From an uncultured Halocynthiibacter sp. (GTDB taxonomy: Bacteria > Pseudomonadota > Alphaproteobacteria > Rhodobacterales > Rhodobacteraceae), in assembly GCA_947503035.1 (NCBI GenBank), contig CANNCD010000002.1, forward strand, positions 1 through 64,000: DNA of 64,000 nucleotides, in the 5' to 3' direction. The notes beneath the pieces are model-generated. The model was not told the DNA's origin, made no database searches, and worked only from the letters and a program-made list of their open reading frames with translations. A program made the position numbers and the translations under genes. Below, one piece after another: positions 27,655 to 37,204 of the stretch (its first letter is position 1; each line of letters opens with the position of its first letter).

Positions 27655-28185
27655 TTATTGCGCGCAGCGTTTCTCGGCCTCGGCCACAGATGCCGTAAAG
27701 CCCAAAAGGCTAAAGGTGTCGGTTGTGTCAGTGCCACGCGTCGAACGCGCCTTAACAACTGCGCGGCTGCCGCGTTTCATCGCGGCGACAATTTTCGCAT
27801 CATCCGCAGCCGAAGACGACCAAGCGCGTTCACCCTCGGGAACGAAATCAAAGGACTCGCTACCGATGGTAACATTCACAAAAGAATCTGTTGCAAAGGG
27901 GTACCCGCCCATAAAGGACACGACACCTTTTTCACCGATGCTTGGCGTATAGGACACGAACATCGCGATCTGACTGCGATTCACAGACGCGAGACGGCCG
28001 TTCTTTTTGTTCTCGGTTTCTTTGGGCGAAGATACGGCGAAACACTGTGTCGGGTTGCTTTCAACGAAAACGCTCCAATCGGTGTTTGCAGCCACTCGGT
28101 TTTCTGTTTCTTGCGCGACAACGCCCGTCGCCGCAAACGCAAATGCCATTGCCCCAATGGTACGCGTAACTAATGTATTCATCAT
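27655..28185 (-). CDS. Invasion-associated locus B (IalB) family exported protein
   Basis: From the ATG at 28185, with GGAGG six bases upstream, the protein has 176 residues. A signal peptide (IGAMAFAFAATGVVAQ) is followed by the IalB-like domain: WSVFVESNPTQCFAVSSP with the first conserved Cys, MFVSYTPSIGEKGVVSFMGGYPF, and GSRAVVKARSTRGTDTTDTFSLLGF with a C-terminal Cys. Such proteins are periplasmic in many alphaproteobacteria; the molecular function is unclear, and the family name reflects Bartonella, not evidence of virulence here. Divergent from the asparaginase gene. Confidence 0.85.
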   Translation of the reverse strand: MMNTLVTRTIGAMAFAFAATGVVAQETENRVAANTDWSVFVESNPTQCFAVSSPKETENKKNGRLASVNRSQIAMFVSYTPSIGEKGVVSFMGGYPFATDSFVNVTIGSESFDFVPEGERAWSSSAADDAKIVAAMKRGSRAVVKARSTRGTDTTDTFSLLGFTASVAEAEKRCAQ

Positions 28186-28262
28186 TCGCAGCCTCCAGCT
28201 GTCTTTTTGACGGAACGCCATGCCAGTTTTCTCTGGCGGCCTCTTTTTCTACTCGATAAGGA

Positions 28263-28280
28263 AACAATAGACTAATTGTT
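28263..28280. promoter_or_regulatory. Inverted repeat between IalB-like gene and asparaginase
   Basis: AACAAT (28263-28268), six-base spacer AGACTA, ATTGTT (28275-28280). It lies 78 bases upstream of the IalB-like start and 62 bases before the asparaginase start, suitable for control of either divergent gene. No factor is known. Confidence 0.35.
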
Positions 28281-28341
28281 GGCGGCGGTTAATCCCCTGC
28301 TTGGCGGAAATTCGCTATTACAGACGAAAAGGTATTCCAGA

Positions 28342-29352
28342 ATGGCAGAATCACACGGCGCACCTGTCCCCTTGGCCGAAGTTTGGCGTGGCGGCATTCT
28401 GGAATGTGTCCACTACGGGCATGCGGTAATTTGTGACTCGGCCGGTCAAATCATGGAGGCATGGGGCGATCCGGACCAAGTGATCCTGCCCCGTTCGTCC
28501 TGTAAGATGATCCAAGCCCTGCCGCTGGTGGAAAGCGGCGCGGCGGATGCGTTTCATCTGGCAGACCCTCATTTGGCGCTGGCCTGTGCGTCGCATCAGG
28601 GCGCTGGCATTCATACCTCGAGCGTAGAGGCGTGGCTCAGTGACATTGGCCTTCGCGAACAAGATATGCGCTGTGGCGTGCACGCACCGTGGGATAAATC
28701 CACCCGTGCCGACCTGATCAAGACCGACGATTCCCCCTGTCAGTTCCACAACAACTGTTCCGGCAAACACGCGGGCTTCCTGACCTTCAACACGCATCTT
28801 GGGCTGGGGTCGGAGTATCACGAAATCGACCACCCGCTACAGGTTGCGATTAAGGCGGCGGTGGAAGACGTCACCAATCTAGAAAGCCTCGGCTATGGCA
28901 TCGATGGCTGTTCTGCGCCGAACTTTGCGACCACCGTTCACGGGCTTGCCCGCGCGATGGCGTTCTTTGCCGCGGCGGATGTTGATTCTGGGTCCATGCG
29001 TGTTCGTGCGGCGGCCCGTCTGCGCGATGCGATGCGGGCCTATCCGGATTTGGTGGCGGGCGAAGGGCGCGCCTGTACCGAATTGATGGAGGCCATGAAC
29101 GGCCAAGTCGCGATCAAAACCGGTGCCGATGGTGTTTACACGGCGATCATCCCAGCGATGAAAATCGGCGTCGCGCTTAAGGTGACCGACGGCGGAACCC
29201 GTGGGTCAGAATGCGCGATTGCGGCGCTGTTGGTGCATCTTGGTGTGCTGGACGCCAACCATCCCGCGACCCTCAAACGGATGAACGCGCCGCAGTACAA
29301 TTCCAACAAGATCGAAACGGGAATCATCCGCCCTGCGGCTGGTTTTTGTTAA
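28342..29352 (+). CDS. Asparaginase (AnsA / asparaginase II family)
   Basis: Hydrolyses L-asparagine to aspartate and ammonia. It belongs to the distinct rhizobial-type family (asparaginase_II), unrelated to the EcAII fold. The 336 residues from MAESHGAPVP include LAEVWRGGILECVHYGHAVI, PRSSCKMIQALPLVESGAAD with the putative nucleophilic Ser/Lys, CASHQGAGIH, NNCSGKHAGFL and GYGIDGCSAPNFAT. GTATTCC precedes the ATG, so the RBS is weak; a TTG start 22 codons earlier exists but is not homologous. The 3' end overlaps the convergent TSUP gene by four bases. Confidence 0.9.
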   Translation: MAESHGAPVPLAEVWRGGILECVHYGHAVICDSAGQIMEAWGDPDQVILPRSSCKMIQALPLVESGAADAFHLADPHLALACASHQGAGIHTSSVEAWLSDIGLREQDMRCGVHAPWDKSTRADLIKTDDSPCQFHNNCSGKHAGFLTFNTHLGLGSEYHEIDHPLQVAIKAAVEDVTNLESLGYGIDGCSAPNFATTVHGLARAMAFFAAADVDSGSMRVRAAARLRDAMRAYPDLVAGEGRACTELMEAMNGQVAIKTGADGVYTAIIPAMKIGVALKVTDGGTRGSECAIAALLVHLGVLDANHPATLKRMNAPQYNSNKIETGIIRPAAGFC

Positions 29353-30140
29353 AACCAATCCAGCAATAGCTTTATCGCCAAGGCGGTCGAGGTGATAACC
29401 AGCAATGGTTTGATCACCTTTGCCCCGCCGCGCATTGCCACGCGTGCGCCACACATCGCACCCGCCATTTGTGCCGCGCCCATGGCCAGCCCCGTAAACC
29501 ACCACGGTGTTGCCACCAAAGAAAACGCGACCAACCCACCGACGTTAGAAGCGAAATTGAGTAGCTTGGTATAGGCCGTCGCGCGCAGCACCCCGTATCC
29601 GGCGAGCATGACAAAAGCGATCATAAAGAATGATCCCGTCCCAGGCCCAAGCAACCCATCATAGCCGCCGATCAACGGCACCACGATGAACATAAACGCC
29701 ACTGGCCCCATGCGCGCAACGCGATCAACATCATCAAGGCCCGGTTTGAACGCAAAAAACAACGCCACTGCGATCAACAGAAACGGCAGAACCAATCGGA
29801 TCCAGCCAACCGGTAGAACGGTGATCAATATCGCGCCAACGAACGACGCTCCAAAGGACAACAGCGCGGGCTTCCATTGGGTACGCAAATCCACCAGCCC
29901 TTTTTTGGCATAGGTATATGTGGCGGTGCCCGATCCGAAAATGCCTTGGACCTTGTTGGTGGCCAACGCTTCGACTGGTGCGCTTCCGGCCAGTAACAAA
30001 ACCGGCAGGGTGATCAAACCACCGCCGCCTGCGATTGCGTCGACAAAGCCCGCGATAAAGCCCGTCAGGATAAGTATCAGAAGAAGGTCAAATCCGACCT
30101 CAAACACCAACGAATTCCGATTTGGAGTAGCCTTGGACAT
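29349..30140 (-). CDS. TSUP-family (TauE/SafE) permease
   Basis: Inner-membrane protein of the sulfite exporter TauE/SafE family; the substrate (often small organosulfur or organic anions) cannot be read from sequence. The 263 residues contain about seven to eight hydrophobic helices and the family motif FVDAIAGGGGLITLPVLLLAG near residues 32-52, with the second repeat GGYDGLLGPGTGSFFMIAF. The start is uncertain: ATG at 30140 overlaps serB by 41 bases, while a GTG near 30107 overlaps the serB stop and would give classic coupling. Transcribed after serB. Confidence 0.88.
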   Translation of the reverse strand: MSKATPNRNSLVFEVGFDLLLILILTGFIAGFVDAIAGGGGLITLPVLLLAGSAPVEALATNKVQGIFGSGTATYTYAKKGLVDLRTQWKPALLSFGASFVGAILITVLPVGWIRLVLPFLLIAVALFFAFKPGLDDVDRVARMGPVAFMFIVVPLIGGYDGLLGPGTGSFFMIAFVMLAGYGVLRATAYTKLLNFASNVGGLVAFSLVATPWWFTGLAMGAAQMAGAMCGARVAMRGGAKVIKPLLVITSTALAIKLLLDWF

Positions 30141-30978
30141 AGAGAAGAGCCGTTAGGTCACCGTGGTTGATCCGGATGTCGCATTCCGCCGCAACGCTTG
30201 GTTTCGCATGAAGTGCTACGCCAAAACCAGCGCGGCCAAGCATCCCCAGATCGTTGGCACCATCGCCAACCGCAACTACGTCGTCCTCGGTAATCCCAAG
30301 ACGTGCGGTGATTTCCTCAAGCGCTGTAACCTTGGCCTCGCGACCCAAAATCGGCATGCCGACGGTGCCGGTCAGCTTGCCGTCCTCAACATGAAGCGCA
30401 TTCGCCCGATTTTCGTCAAAACCCAAAAGCTCGGCGACTCTGGCGGTAAACGCAGTGAACCCACCTGAGACAAGCGCCGCGTACGCACCATTCGCCTTCA
30501 TCGTAGCAAGCAACGCGGCGCCACCGGGCATCAATGTGATCCGTTTCTCAAGAACCTCACCGATCACCGTTTCGGGCAGCCCTTTCAACAAACCAACCCG
30601 TTCAATCAGCGCGCCGTTGAAATCCAGCTCACCGTTCATGGCGCGTGCGGTGATGTCTTTGACGCGCTCGCCAACACCGGCCTCATCGGCCAGCTCATCG
30701 ATGCATTCTTGTTGGATCATCGTGCTGTCCATATCGGCCAGAACCATTTTCTTTTTGCGACCATCTCGTGGCAGAATCACAAGGTCGACACCCTGTTCCT
30801 GAAGCGACGCCCAAACCTCCCACTGATTGTCGGGGATCGCGGCCAATGCGATCTCGGCCGCTTCGCCGGTGGCCAGCCACTGTGCCTCACCGCCTCCCCA
30901 CGCATTGCGCAGGTTTTCGACCAAGTCACGGTCAAGGCATGGTTTTTTCGGATCAGTCAAAAGAACAGCGATATACAT
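30100..30978 (-). CDS. serB: Phosphoserine phosphatase
   Basis: Last step of serine synthesis: phosphoserine to serine, HAD superfamily. The 292 residues have an N-terminal ACT-like domain (about 1-75) and a catalytic HAD domain with the nucleophile in LADMDSTMI (about 81-89), ALVSGGFTAFTARVA, K in GREAKVTAL and VAVGDGANDLGML. It is divergent from serC-serA, so both arms of the serine route lie side by side in opposite directions with about 158 bases between. Confidence 0.96.
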   Translation of the reverse strand: MYIAVLLTDPKKPCLDRDLVENLRNAWGGGEAQWLATGEAAEIALAAIPDNQWEVWASLQEQGVDLVILPRDGRKKKMVLADMDSTMIQQECIDELADEAGVGERVKDITARAMNGELDFNGALIERVGLLKGLPETVIGEVLEKRITLMPGGAALLATMKANGAYAALVSGGFTAFTARVAELLGFDENRANALHVEDGKLTGTVGMPILGREAKVTALEEITARLGITEDDVVAVGDGANDLGMLGRAGFGVALHAKPSVAAECDIRINHGDLTALLYVQGYSKSEFVGV

Positions 30979-31081
30979 AATGCGTAAATTCCTATGCGGT
31001 GTGGGCCATGGGCCATGTGCGTTATGCGACCAATTATCTCAATTTTGCGTCTTGCGCCAGCCGACTTTGCCCCCTATGTGT

Positions 31082-31136
31082 TGCGGCGGGACACCCTTCC
31101 CCAACGAAGGGCATTATATCTGTGAGGATACCAGTT
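31082..31136 (+). ncRNA. Candidate serC leader RNA
   Basis: The 5' region of serC holds a hairpin CCCTTC-CCCAAC-GAAGGG (31094-31111) and then ATTATATCTGTGAGGATACC leading to the start. A conserved leader RNA motif (the serC motif) has been described before serC in alphaproteobacteria with hairpins close to the ribosome-binding site; this one fits by position and by a GC-stem right before GAGGA. I match it by memory of layout, not by a covariance model, so the call is tentative. Confidence 0.4.
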
Positions 31137-32279
31137 ATGACGACGACACAACCCGCAACGCGGCCAGAAAACCCACGTTTTTCTTCCGGCCCATGCACAA
31201 AACCCCTCGGTTACACCCTAGACAAACTTGCTGATGCGCCTTTGGGCCGCTCGCACCGCGCAGCTGTTGGTAAATCCAAATTGCTTGAGGCAATTGAAAC
31301 CACACGCGACGTTCTAGGCATCCCCGCAGATTATAAAATCGGCATCGTACCTGGTTCTGACACTGGCGCCGTTGAAATGGCCATGTGGAGCATGCTGGGC
31401 CAACGCCCCGTTGAGATGCTCGCTTGGGAATCATTCGGCGCAGGCTGGGTCACCGATGTTGTGAAACAGCTTAAGATCGACGCGGTTACCAAGATTGCGG
31501 ACTATGGCCAGATCGTTGATTTCGACACTGTGAACTTTGACAACGACGTTGTGTTCACATGGAACGGTACGACATCCGGTTCGCGCGTTCCAAACGGCGA
31601 CAAAATCCCAGCGGGCCGCGACGGCCTGACCATCTGTGACGCGACATCTGCTGCGTTTGCCATGGATCTTCCATGGGACAAATTGGACGTGACCACCTTC
31701 TCATGGCAGAAGGTTCTGGGCGGCGAAGCGGCTCACGGCATGATCATCCTGTCCCCAGTGGCGGTTGAGCGTCTTGAAACATACACACCTGCGTGGCCAT
31801 TGCCGAAGATCTTCCGCATGACCAAAGGCGGCAAATTGATCGACGGTATCTTTAAAGGCGCGACAATCAACACGCCTTCTATGTTGGCTGTTGAAGATTA
31901 CCTTGTGGCGCTTGATTGGGCGAAATCCCAAGGCGGCCTTAAGGGTTTGATCGCACGTGCCGATGCAAACACCGCAGAGGTCGAGAAATTCGTCGAGGCA
32001 CACGACTGGATCGCGTTCCTGTCTGACAAACCAGAAGAACGTTCCAACACATCCGTATGTGTAAAGTTCACAGACGAGCGCATCAAAGACGGCGCAGCCT
32101 TTGCCAAAGCCGTTGCAAAGCGTCTTGAAAACGAAGGCGTTGCCCTCGACATGGGCGCATATCGCGACGCGCCTGCCGGTCTTCGTATCTGGTGCGGTGG
32201 CACCGTAGAAGCATCCGATGTTGCGGCTCTTATGCCATGGATCGACTGGGCGTTTAACGCCGAGATCGAAGCGCAATAA
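31137..32279 (+). CDS. serC: Phosphoserine aminotransferase
   Basis: PLP enzyme that forms phosphoserine from phosphohydroxypyruvate and glutamate. The 380 residues from [19 protein letters not shown] are the alphaproteobacterial type: GTNTGSR-like [12 protein letters not shown], the PLP lysine in [28 protein letters not shown]. Start at 31137 is preceded by GAGGA. Followed after 67 bases by serA; together they form the serCA operon. Confidence 0.95.
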   Translation: MTTTQPATRPENPRFSSGPCTKPLGYTLDKLADAPLGRSHRAAVGKSKLLEAIETTRDVLGIPADYKIGIVPGSDTGAVEMAMWSMLGQRPVEMLAWESFGAGWVTDVVKQLKIDAVTKIADYGQIVDFDTVNFDNDVVFTWNGTTSGSRVPNGDKIPAGRDGLTICDATSAAFAMDLPWDKLDVTTFSWQKVLGGEAAHGMIILSPVAVERLETYTPAWPLPKIFRMTKGGKLIDGIFKGATINTPSMLAVEDYLVALDWAKSQGGLKGLIARADANTAEVEKFVEAHDWIAFLSDKPEERSNTSVCVKFTDERIKDGAAFAKAVAKRLENEGVALDMGAYRDAPAGLRIWCGGTVEASDVAALMPWIDWAFNAEIEAQ

Positions 32280-32346
32280 TTCCGGCTGGCCCTTCGGGGC
32301 CGCCACCCCACACCCCATTATAACCCTTTGAATGGAGCCCAAACCA

Positions 32347-33942
32347 ATGGCACCCAAAGTACTTGTATCCGATAAACTGTCTGAAACCGCTGTTCAGATT
32401 TTCCGTGACCGCGGCATCGACGTAGATTTCGAACCAAACCTCGGCAAAGACAAAGACGCGCTTCTTGCGAAAATCAAAGACTATGACGGTCTTGCCATTC
32501 GCTCCGCGACCAAAGTAACCGAGAAAATCTTGGCAGAAGCAGACAACCTTAAGGTTGTTGCGCGCGCCGGTATCGGTGTGGACAACGTTGATATTCCTGC
32601 CGCGTCCCAAAAAGGTGTGATCGTCATGAACACACCATTCGGCAACATGGTGACAACCGCCGAACACGCGATTGCGATGATGTTCGCCGTTGCCCGTCAA
32701 TTGCCCGAGGCATCCGCATCTACCCACGCTGGTAAATGGGAAAAGTCCAAATTCATGGGTGTTGAGCTTACCAACAAAACGCTTGGCGTTATTGGTGCGG
32801 GTAACATCGGTGGTATCGTTTGCGAACGTGCTGTTGGTCTTAAAATGCGCGTTATCGCGTATGATCCCTTCTTGTCCGACGAACGCGCCGCGAAACTTGG
32901 CGTGACCAAGGTTGAGCTTGACGAACTGCTTGAACGTTCCGATTTCATCACAATGCACGTTCCATTGATCGACGCGACACGCAAGATCATCAACGCTGAC
33001 TCCATCGCCAAGATGAAAGACGGCGTTCGCATCATCAACTGTGCCCGTGGTGGTCTGGTTGACGAGGCGGCTTTGGCTGATGCGCTTAAGTCTGGCAAAG
33101 TTGCCGGTGCTGGTTTCGACGTGTTCGAAGTAGAGCCTGCGACAGACAGCCCATTGTTCGGCCTTCCAAACGTTGTGTGTACGCCACACCTTGGCGCGTC
33201 CACGACAGAAGCCCAAGAAAACGTGGCGCTTCAGGTTGCGGAACAAATGTCCGACTACCTTCTGACTGGTGCTGTGACCAACGCATTGAACATGCCATCC
33301 GTAACCGCAGAAGAAGCGGCCGTGATGGGTCCATGGATCAAACTGTCCGAGCACCTTGGTGCGTTCATCGGTCAATTGACAGACGAGCCAATCAAAGCAG
33401 TGAACATCACATTCGACGGCACCGCCGCCGAGATGAACCTTGCTGCGCTTGAATGTGCTGCTATCGCTGGCATCATGCAGGCGTCCAACCCTGACGTGAA
33501 CATGGTGTCCGCACCTGTGATCGCCAAGGAACGTGGCATGCAGATCGCGAAAACCACACAGGACAAATCTGGCGCGTTCGACGGTTACATCAAATTGACC
33601 ATCGTGACAGATACGCTTGAGCGTTCCATCGCTGGTACTGTATTCTCAGACGGCAAACCACGTTTCATCCAGATCAAAGGCATCAACATCGACGCCGAGA
33701 TCGGTGAAAACATGCTTTATACCACCAACAAAGACGTTCCAGGCATCATTGGTACGCTTGGCGGCGTTCTTGGCGAAAACAACGTCAACATCGCGAACTT
33801 TACCCTTGGCCGTGCTGCCGAAGGCGAAGACGCAATCGCGCTGCTTTATGTTGATGGTCCAGTTGCACCTGCAACTCTTGACGCACTGACCGCGACTGGC
33901 CTGTTCCAGTCCGTGAAACCACTTGCGTTTGACGTGGCGTAG
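32347..33942 (+). CDS. serA: D-3-phosphoglycerate dehydrogenase
   Basis: First committed step of serine synthesis: 3-phosphoglycerate to phosphohydroxypyruvate with NAD. From ATG 32347 (MAPKVLVSDKLSE; GGAG nine bases upstream) it is 531 residues. Features: NAD-binding GVIGAGNIGGIVCERA, VVARAGIGVDNVDIP, the catalytic Arg/Glu/His segments NCARGGLVDE and TPHLGASTTEA, an intervening domain, and a C-terminal ACT domain (about 455-530; GIIGTLGGVLGENNVNIANF) that likely senses serine. A start five codons earlier is possible. Confidence 0.97.
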   Translation: MAPKVLVSDKLSETAVQIFRDRGIDVDFEPNLGKDKDALLAKIKDYDGLAIRSATKVTEKILAEADNLKVVARAGIGVDNVDIPAASQKGVIVMNTPFGNMVTTAEHAIAMMFAVARQLPEASASTHAGKWEKSKFMGVELTNKTLGVIGAGNIGGIVCERAVGLKMRVIAYDPFLSDERAAKLGVTKVELDELLERSDFITMHVPLIDATRKIINADSIAKMKDGVRIINCARGGLVDEAALADALKSGKVAGAGFDVFEVEPATDSPLFGLPNVVCTPHLGASTTEAQENVALQVAEQMSDYLLTGAVTNALNMPSVTAEEAAVMGPWIKLSEHLGAFIGQLTDEPIKAVNITFDGTAAEMNLAALECAAIAGIMQASNPDVNMVSAPVIAKERGMQIAKTTQDKSGAFDGYIKLTIVTDTLERSIAGTVFSDGKPRFIQIKGINIDAEIGENMLYTTNKDVPGIIGTLGGVLGENNVNIANFTLGRAAEGEDAIALLYVDGPVAPATLDALTATGLFQSVKPLAFDVA

Positions 33943-33978
33943 GCCCACCCGCCATACCCGTTAGGGACGTCAAACACG

Positions 33979-34008
33979 AAAGCCCGCCGTACAATCGGCG
34001 GGCTTTTT
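33979..34008 (+). terminator. Rho-independent terminator of serCA
   Basis: Stem AAAGCCCGCCG with loop TACAAT and partner CGGCGGGCTTT, ending in five T residues, 36 bases after the serA stop. Eight of the stem pairs are GC. Confidence 0.9.
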
Positions 34009-34047
34009 ACGTATTGCCCCGTGGCATCGCCCGTGCAAAAACACCCC

Positions 34048-34596
34048 ATGACCCGCACCATTCTGTTCAACAAACCCTTTAATGTCCTGTCGCAATTCAC
34101 CGACAAAGGCACCGAGGGCAGCACCCGCAAAACCCTGTCCGAATTCATCGACGTCCCCAAGGTTTACGCCGCGGGCCGTTTGGATCGCGACAGCGAAGGG
34201 TTGTTGGTGTTGACCGATGACGGACGTTTACAGAGCCAAATCGCCGATCCCAAACATAAACTCCCCAAGACATATTGGGTGCAGGTAGAAGGCGAACCTG
34301 ATGACGCCGCCCTTGATGCGCTGCGACAGGGCGTCATGTTAAAGGACGGTAAAACCAAGCCCGCCAAGGTGCGCCGTATGGCCGAGCCCAAGGGCCTGTG
34401 GCAACGGGACCCGCCCGTGCGGTTCCGCAAAACCGTGCCGGACAGCTGGCTTGAGATCACCATCAAAGAAGGCAAGAACCGTCAGGTCCGCCGCATGACT
34501 GCCGCCGTCAATGCGCCGACCCTTCGGTTGATCCGCTATTCGGTTGGGGCGTGGTCGATTGATGGCATCAAAAACGGCGAATGGCGCGACGCCTAG
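34048..34596 (+). CDS. 23S rRNA pseudouridine synthase, RluE-like
   Basis: RsuA/RluB/E/F-family pseudouridine synthase; length (182 residues) and lack of an S4 domain fit the RluE branch, which modifies U2457 of 23S rRNA in E. coli. Motifs: [11 protein letters not shown], the catalytic Asp in [17 protein letters not shown] (about 48-64), YWVQVEG, and the C-terminal [15 protein letters not shown]. The start is unclear: ATG at 34048 and GTG at 34021 both lack a Shine-Dalgarno match, so a leaderless or weak start is possible. It comes directly after the serCA terminator. Confidence 0.88.
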   Translation: MTRTILFNKPFNVLSQFTDKGTEGSTRKTLSEFIDVPKVYAAGRLDRDSEGLLVLTDDGRLQSQIADPKHKLPKTYWVQVEGEPDDAALDALRQGVMLKDGKTKPAKVRRMAEPKGLWQRDPPVRFRKTVPDSWLEITIKEGKNRQVRRMTAAVNAPTLRLIRYSVGAWSIDGIKNGEWRDA

Positions 34597-34702
34597 GCAG
34601 GGCGCAACTATTTCGCACCAATCTAGTATGTTAGCGCCAACACACCCTTGCCCTGTGACAGAGGCGGTGTAATCAAAGGGCAAGCAACACAGGATAAAAT
34701 TT

Positions 34703-35503
34703 ATGCGCACCTATGCCATCGGCGATATTCACGGACAACTCGAAGGCCTCAAGGCCGCACACGCCCAGATCGCAGCGGACCGCGCCCGTACCGGCGATAG
34801 CGAAAGCCCCGTGATCCACCTTGGCGACTACCTTGATCGTGGTCCCGATAGCTCGGGCGTGGTGCAATATATCATGGACGGGATCAAAGCGGGCGAACCG
34901 TGGCAGGCGATCCTTGGGAACCACGATCTATTTCTGTTGAACTTCCTTGATCACGAGACCATTCATTCGAAACACATCCCGCCGGAACTCACGTGGCTCA
35001 ACCCGCGTCTTGGTGGCAACGTTGCGTTGGCGTCCTATGGTGTAACAGCCGTTGATGGCGAACCTCTTGGTCCGATCTTGGAAGAGACCCGCGCCAAGGT
35101 GCCCGCCGACCACATTCAATTCTTCCGCGATCTACCTCTGTATATCGAGCGTGACGGCATGGTGTTTGTGCACGCGGGCATTCGCCCCGGTGTGCCGCTG
35201 GCCGAGCAGACCATGGATGACCTTTTGGAAATTCGCCCTGGCTTCTTGGATGACGGCACGGACCACGGCGCATTGATCGTACACGGGCACACCGCCGTGG
35301 TTGAGGCGACGCATTATGGCAACCGCGTTGATCTGGACACCGGTGCGGGTTACGGCGCGCCGATCACCGCCGCCGTGTTCGAAGACGGTGTGTGTGAGGT
35401 TCTGACAGACACAGGTCGCAAGCCGATCAACCGCGCCCCTGTGCCGACGTCGGTTCCCGTGCCGGAAGACTATAAAAAGAACGTCCGCGACAAGAAAAAG
35501 TAA
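34703..35503 (+). CDS. Calcineurin-like metallophosphoesterase (PPP type)
   Basis: A 266-residue phosphatase of the bacterial serine/threonine-phosphatase-like or Ap4A hydrolase type. The dimetal motifs are complete: GDIHG (residues 7-11), GDYLDRGPDS (about 42-51), GNHD (about 74-77), then VHAGIRPG and VHGHTAV. The substrate cannot be fixed. The protein ends with a Lys-rich tail. It directly abuts the stop of the convergent gene at 35504. Confidence 0.9.
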   Translation: MRTYAIGDIHGQLEGLKAAHAQIAADRARTGDSESPVIHLGDYLDRGPDSSGVVQYIMDGIKAGEPWQAILGNHDLFLLNFLDHETIHSKHIPPELTWLNPRLGGNVALASYGVTAVDGEPLGPILEETRAKVPADHIQFFRDLPLYIERDGMVFVHAGIRPGVPLAEQTMDDLLEIRPGFLDDGTDHGALIVHGHTAVVEATHYGNRVDLDTGAGYGAPITAAVFEDGVCEVLTDTGRKPINRAPVPTSVPVPEDYKKNVRDKKK

Positions 35504-37066
35504 TCAGTCGTTTCGAATAACACCGGTGATCGCCGCCGCACCAAGGGCGGTCACCATCCAGCCAATGACCTTGGCGAACCATCTGATCCACCACCCCGCG
35601 CGCCCCCAATCCGATCGCGAAGTGGACGGGGCCCATGCGCCCTCTTGTCCCAGATTGATGATCGGAATCACCAAATCCGCCGCATAGGCATAGGCGTTGA
35701 AGGTTTCCCAATCCTGCCCTGCCTCCCCGACACTGGACCAGAACGCACCAGGATTATCGCCGTGTTCAATCGTCGCCTGCACCCATGGCTGTGAGATCAA
35801 AACAGGCGCGGAATTCGGCGTCATATCACCCGCATTCCATGTCTGTTGAAAGAACCAGCCCAGCGCGACAATCAACACCGCCGCAAGACCAACCGCACGT
35901 GCGGGCCGATAGCCATAGCCGACCAAGAACCGCATTACGGGATCGGCTATCGATTTCACCCGATGCAAAATATGCTGCCCCCGCAGCTTCATCAGACGAC
36001 GGTTTTCTTTGCGCAAGAGATCCTCTTTGCGCATCAACGTCGCCCGCGCATCAAGCCGATGCCCCAGATTGCCCAACACCGACGCCAATTGTTCATACGG
36101 CTGTGCCACAAACCCCATACCGGCCGGACGACGTTCAAGCCAACTTAGGCGCGCCTCAAGGCTAATGTCTGCATGGCGCGAAAAATCATCGTACCGGAAC
36201 CCATCCAGACGAATAGGATAGCTTGCTCCGGGCCCCTCTGGTTCGTCCTTCAATCGGGCGGCATAAGCCCCAGCAAGATTGACGATGCCGCGCGTGATCT
36301 GGTTGTCCTCAAGATAGAGCACCCCCCCAACACGCCCCCGCGCCAGAGACAGCGCGATGTCGCTTCCGTGTTCTTCTGTGTCGTCGAACGTATTGTTGCC
36401 CACAGCGTCCTTTGCACCAATGGCAAGATGCGTGGCAAAGACATCATGGTCCACCCGTGCCGACGACAGGAATATCGCCCCATTCGCGACCAATGCGGTC
36501 TCACCTTCTGAGTACGGATAGTTCCCCAAAAACACCGATCCCTCGACGCGCAACGACGGAGCAAAAATCGCGTCCTGTGCAGGGCTCTCGATTTCGACCT
36601 CACAGATCTGAAGATCGCCTGAAATACGGGTACCGGACAGGGATATTTCGCCGGCGATATAACTCTTGTCGCGCAGAAACACCGACCCCGAAAACCGCGC
36701 GTTGTCCGCCGTGATCGTGCGCATGTGGCAGCCGCTAACATGAAGACCGCGCAGCTGGGCATTGATCATGTTTACGCCACTGAGCTGACAGTTGGAAAAG
36801 GTAATATCCAACCCGCAATCGGCCCCCTGAAGATCAAGCGTGCCGGCAACCCACGCCCCCCGAATCCGAAGCCCCTTGGGGTCAACCGCATGTGACGTCA
36901 GCCCCAGCAACAGCGCCCGAAGCAGCCCCGCACGAACCGTGTTGGTCGGGGACTCGACGGCGGGCAATTCACCCTCATCAAACGCGATGCGATCAGATGC
37001 GCCACACAGCGAAAGAAGCCGATCTTCGGCGGGGCTAAGGGGCGCGAACTCGTCAAAAATATCCAT
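35504..37066 (-). CDS. Beta-repeat membrane protein of unknown function
   Basis: I do not recognise a function. From the ATG at 37066 (MDIFDEFAPLSPAEDRLLSL) it has 520 residues; a start at 37195 is also open. Residues about 45-330 are repeats of short beta strands with hydrophobic positions every five to seven residues (RIRGAWVAGTLDLQGADCG, LRGLHVSGCHM, VFLRDKSYIAGEISLSG), suggesting a right-handed helix or pentapeptide-like stack. A basic linker follows (KRKEDLLRKENRRLMKLRGQ-like), then TM helices AVGLAAVLIVALGWFF and FAKVIGWMVTALGAAAITGVI around a soluble loop. Probably an inner-membrane protein with a cytoplasmic sensor or scaffold domain. Divergent from the histidine kinase. Confidence 0.65.
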   Translation of the reverse strand: MDIFDEFAPLSPAEDRLLSLCGASDRIAFDEGELPAVESPTNTVRAGLLRALLLGLTSHAVDPKGLRIRGAWVAGTLDLQGADCGLDITFSNCQLSGVNMINAQLRGLHVSGCHMRTITADNARFSGSVFLRDKSYIAGEISLSGTRISGDLQICEVEIESPAQDAIFAPSLRVEGSVFLGNYPYSEGETALVANGAIFLSSARVDHDVFATHLAIGAKDAVGNNTFDDTEEHGSDIALSLARGRVGGVLYLEDNQITRGIVNLAGAYAARLKDEPEGPGASYPIRLDGFRYDDFSRHADISLEARLSWLERRPAGMGFVAQPYEQLASVLGNLGHRLDARATLMRKEDLLRKENRRLMKLRGQHILHRVKSIADPVMRFLVGYGYRPARAVGLAAVLIVALGWFFQQTWNAGDMTPNSAPVLISQPWVQATIEHGDNPGAFWSSVGEAGQDWETFNAYAYAADLVIPIINLGQEGAWAPSTSRSDWGRAGWWIRWFAKVIGWMVTALGAAAITGVIRND

Positions 37067-37204
37067 GCGCAACCGTCGCATGGCGGTCAAGACCGTTGCA
37101 AGCCTCTTTATGATCGCGATTTTTTGAGAATTTTGCCTCTGATTAAACTCGTCTTCACCTTGTTGCGCCAATGATGTCTCGAACACATGCGACAAGGGTG
37201 CACT

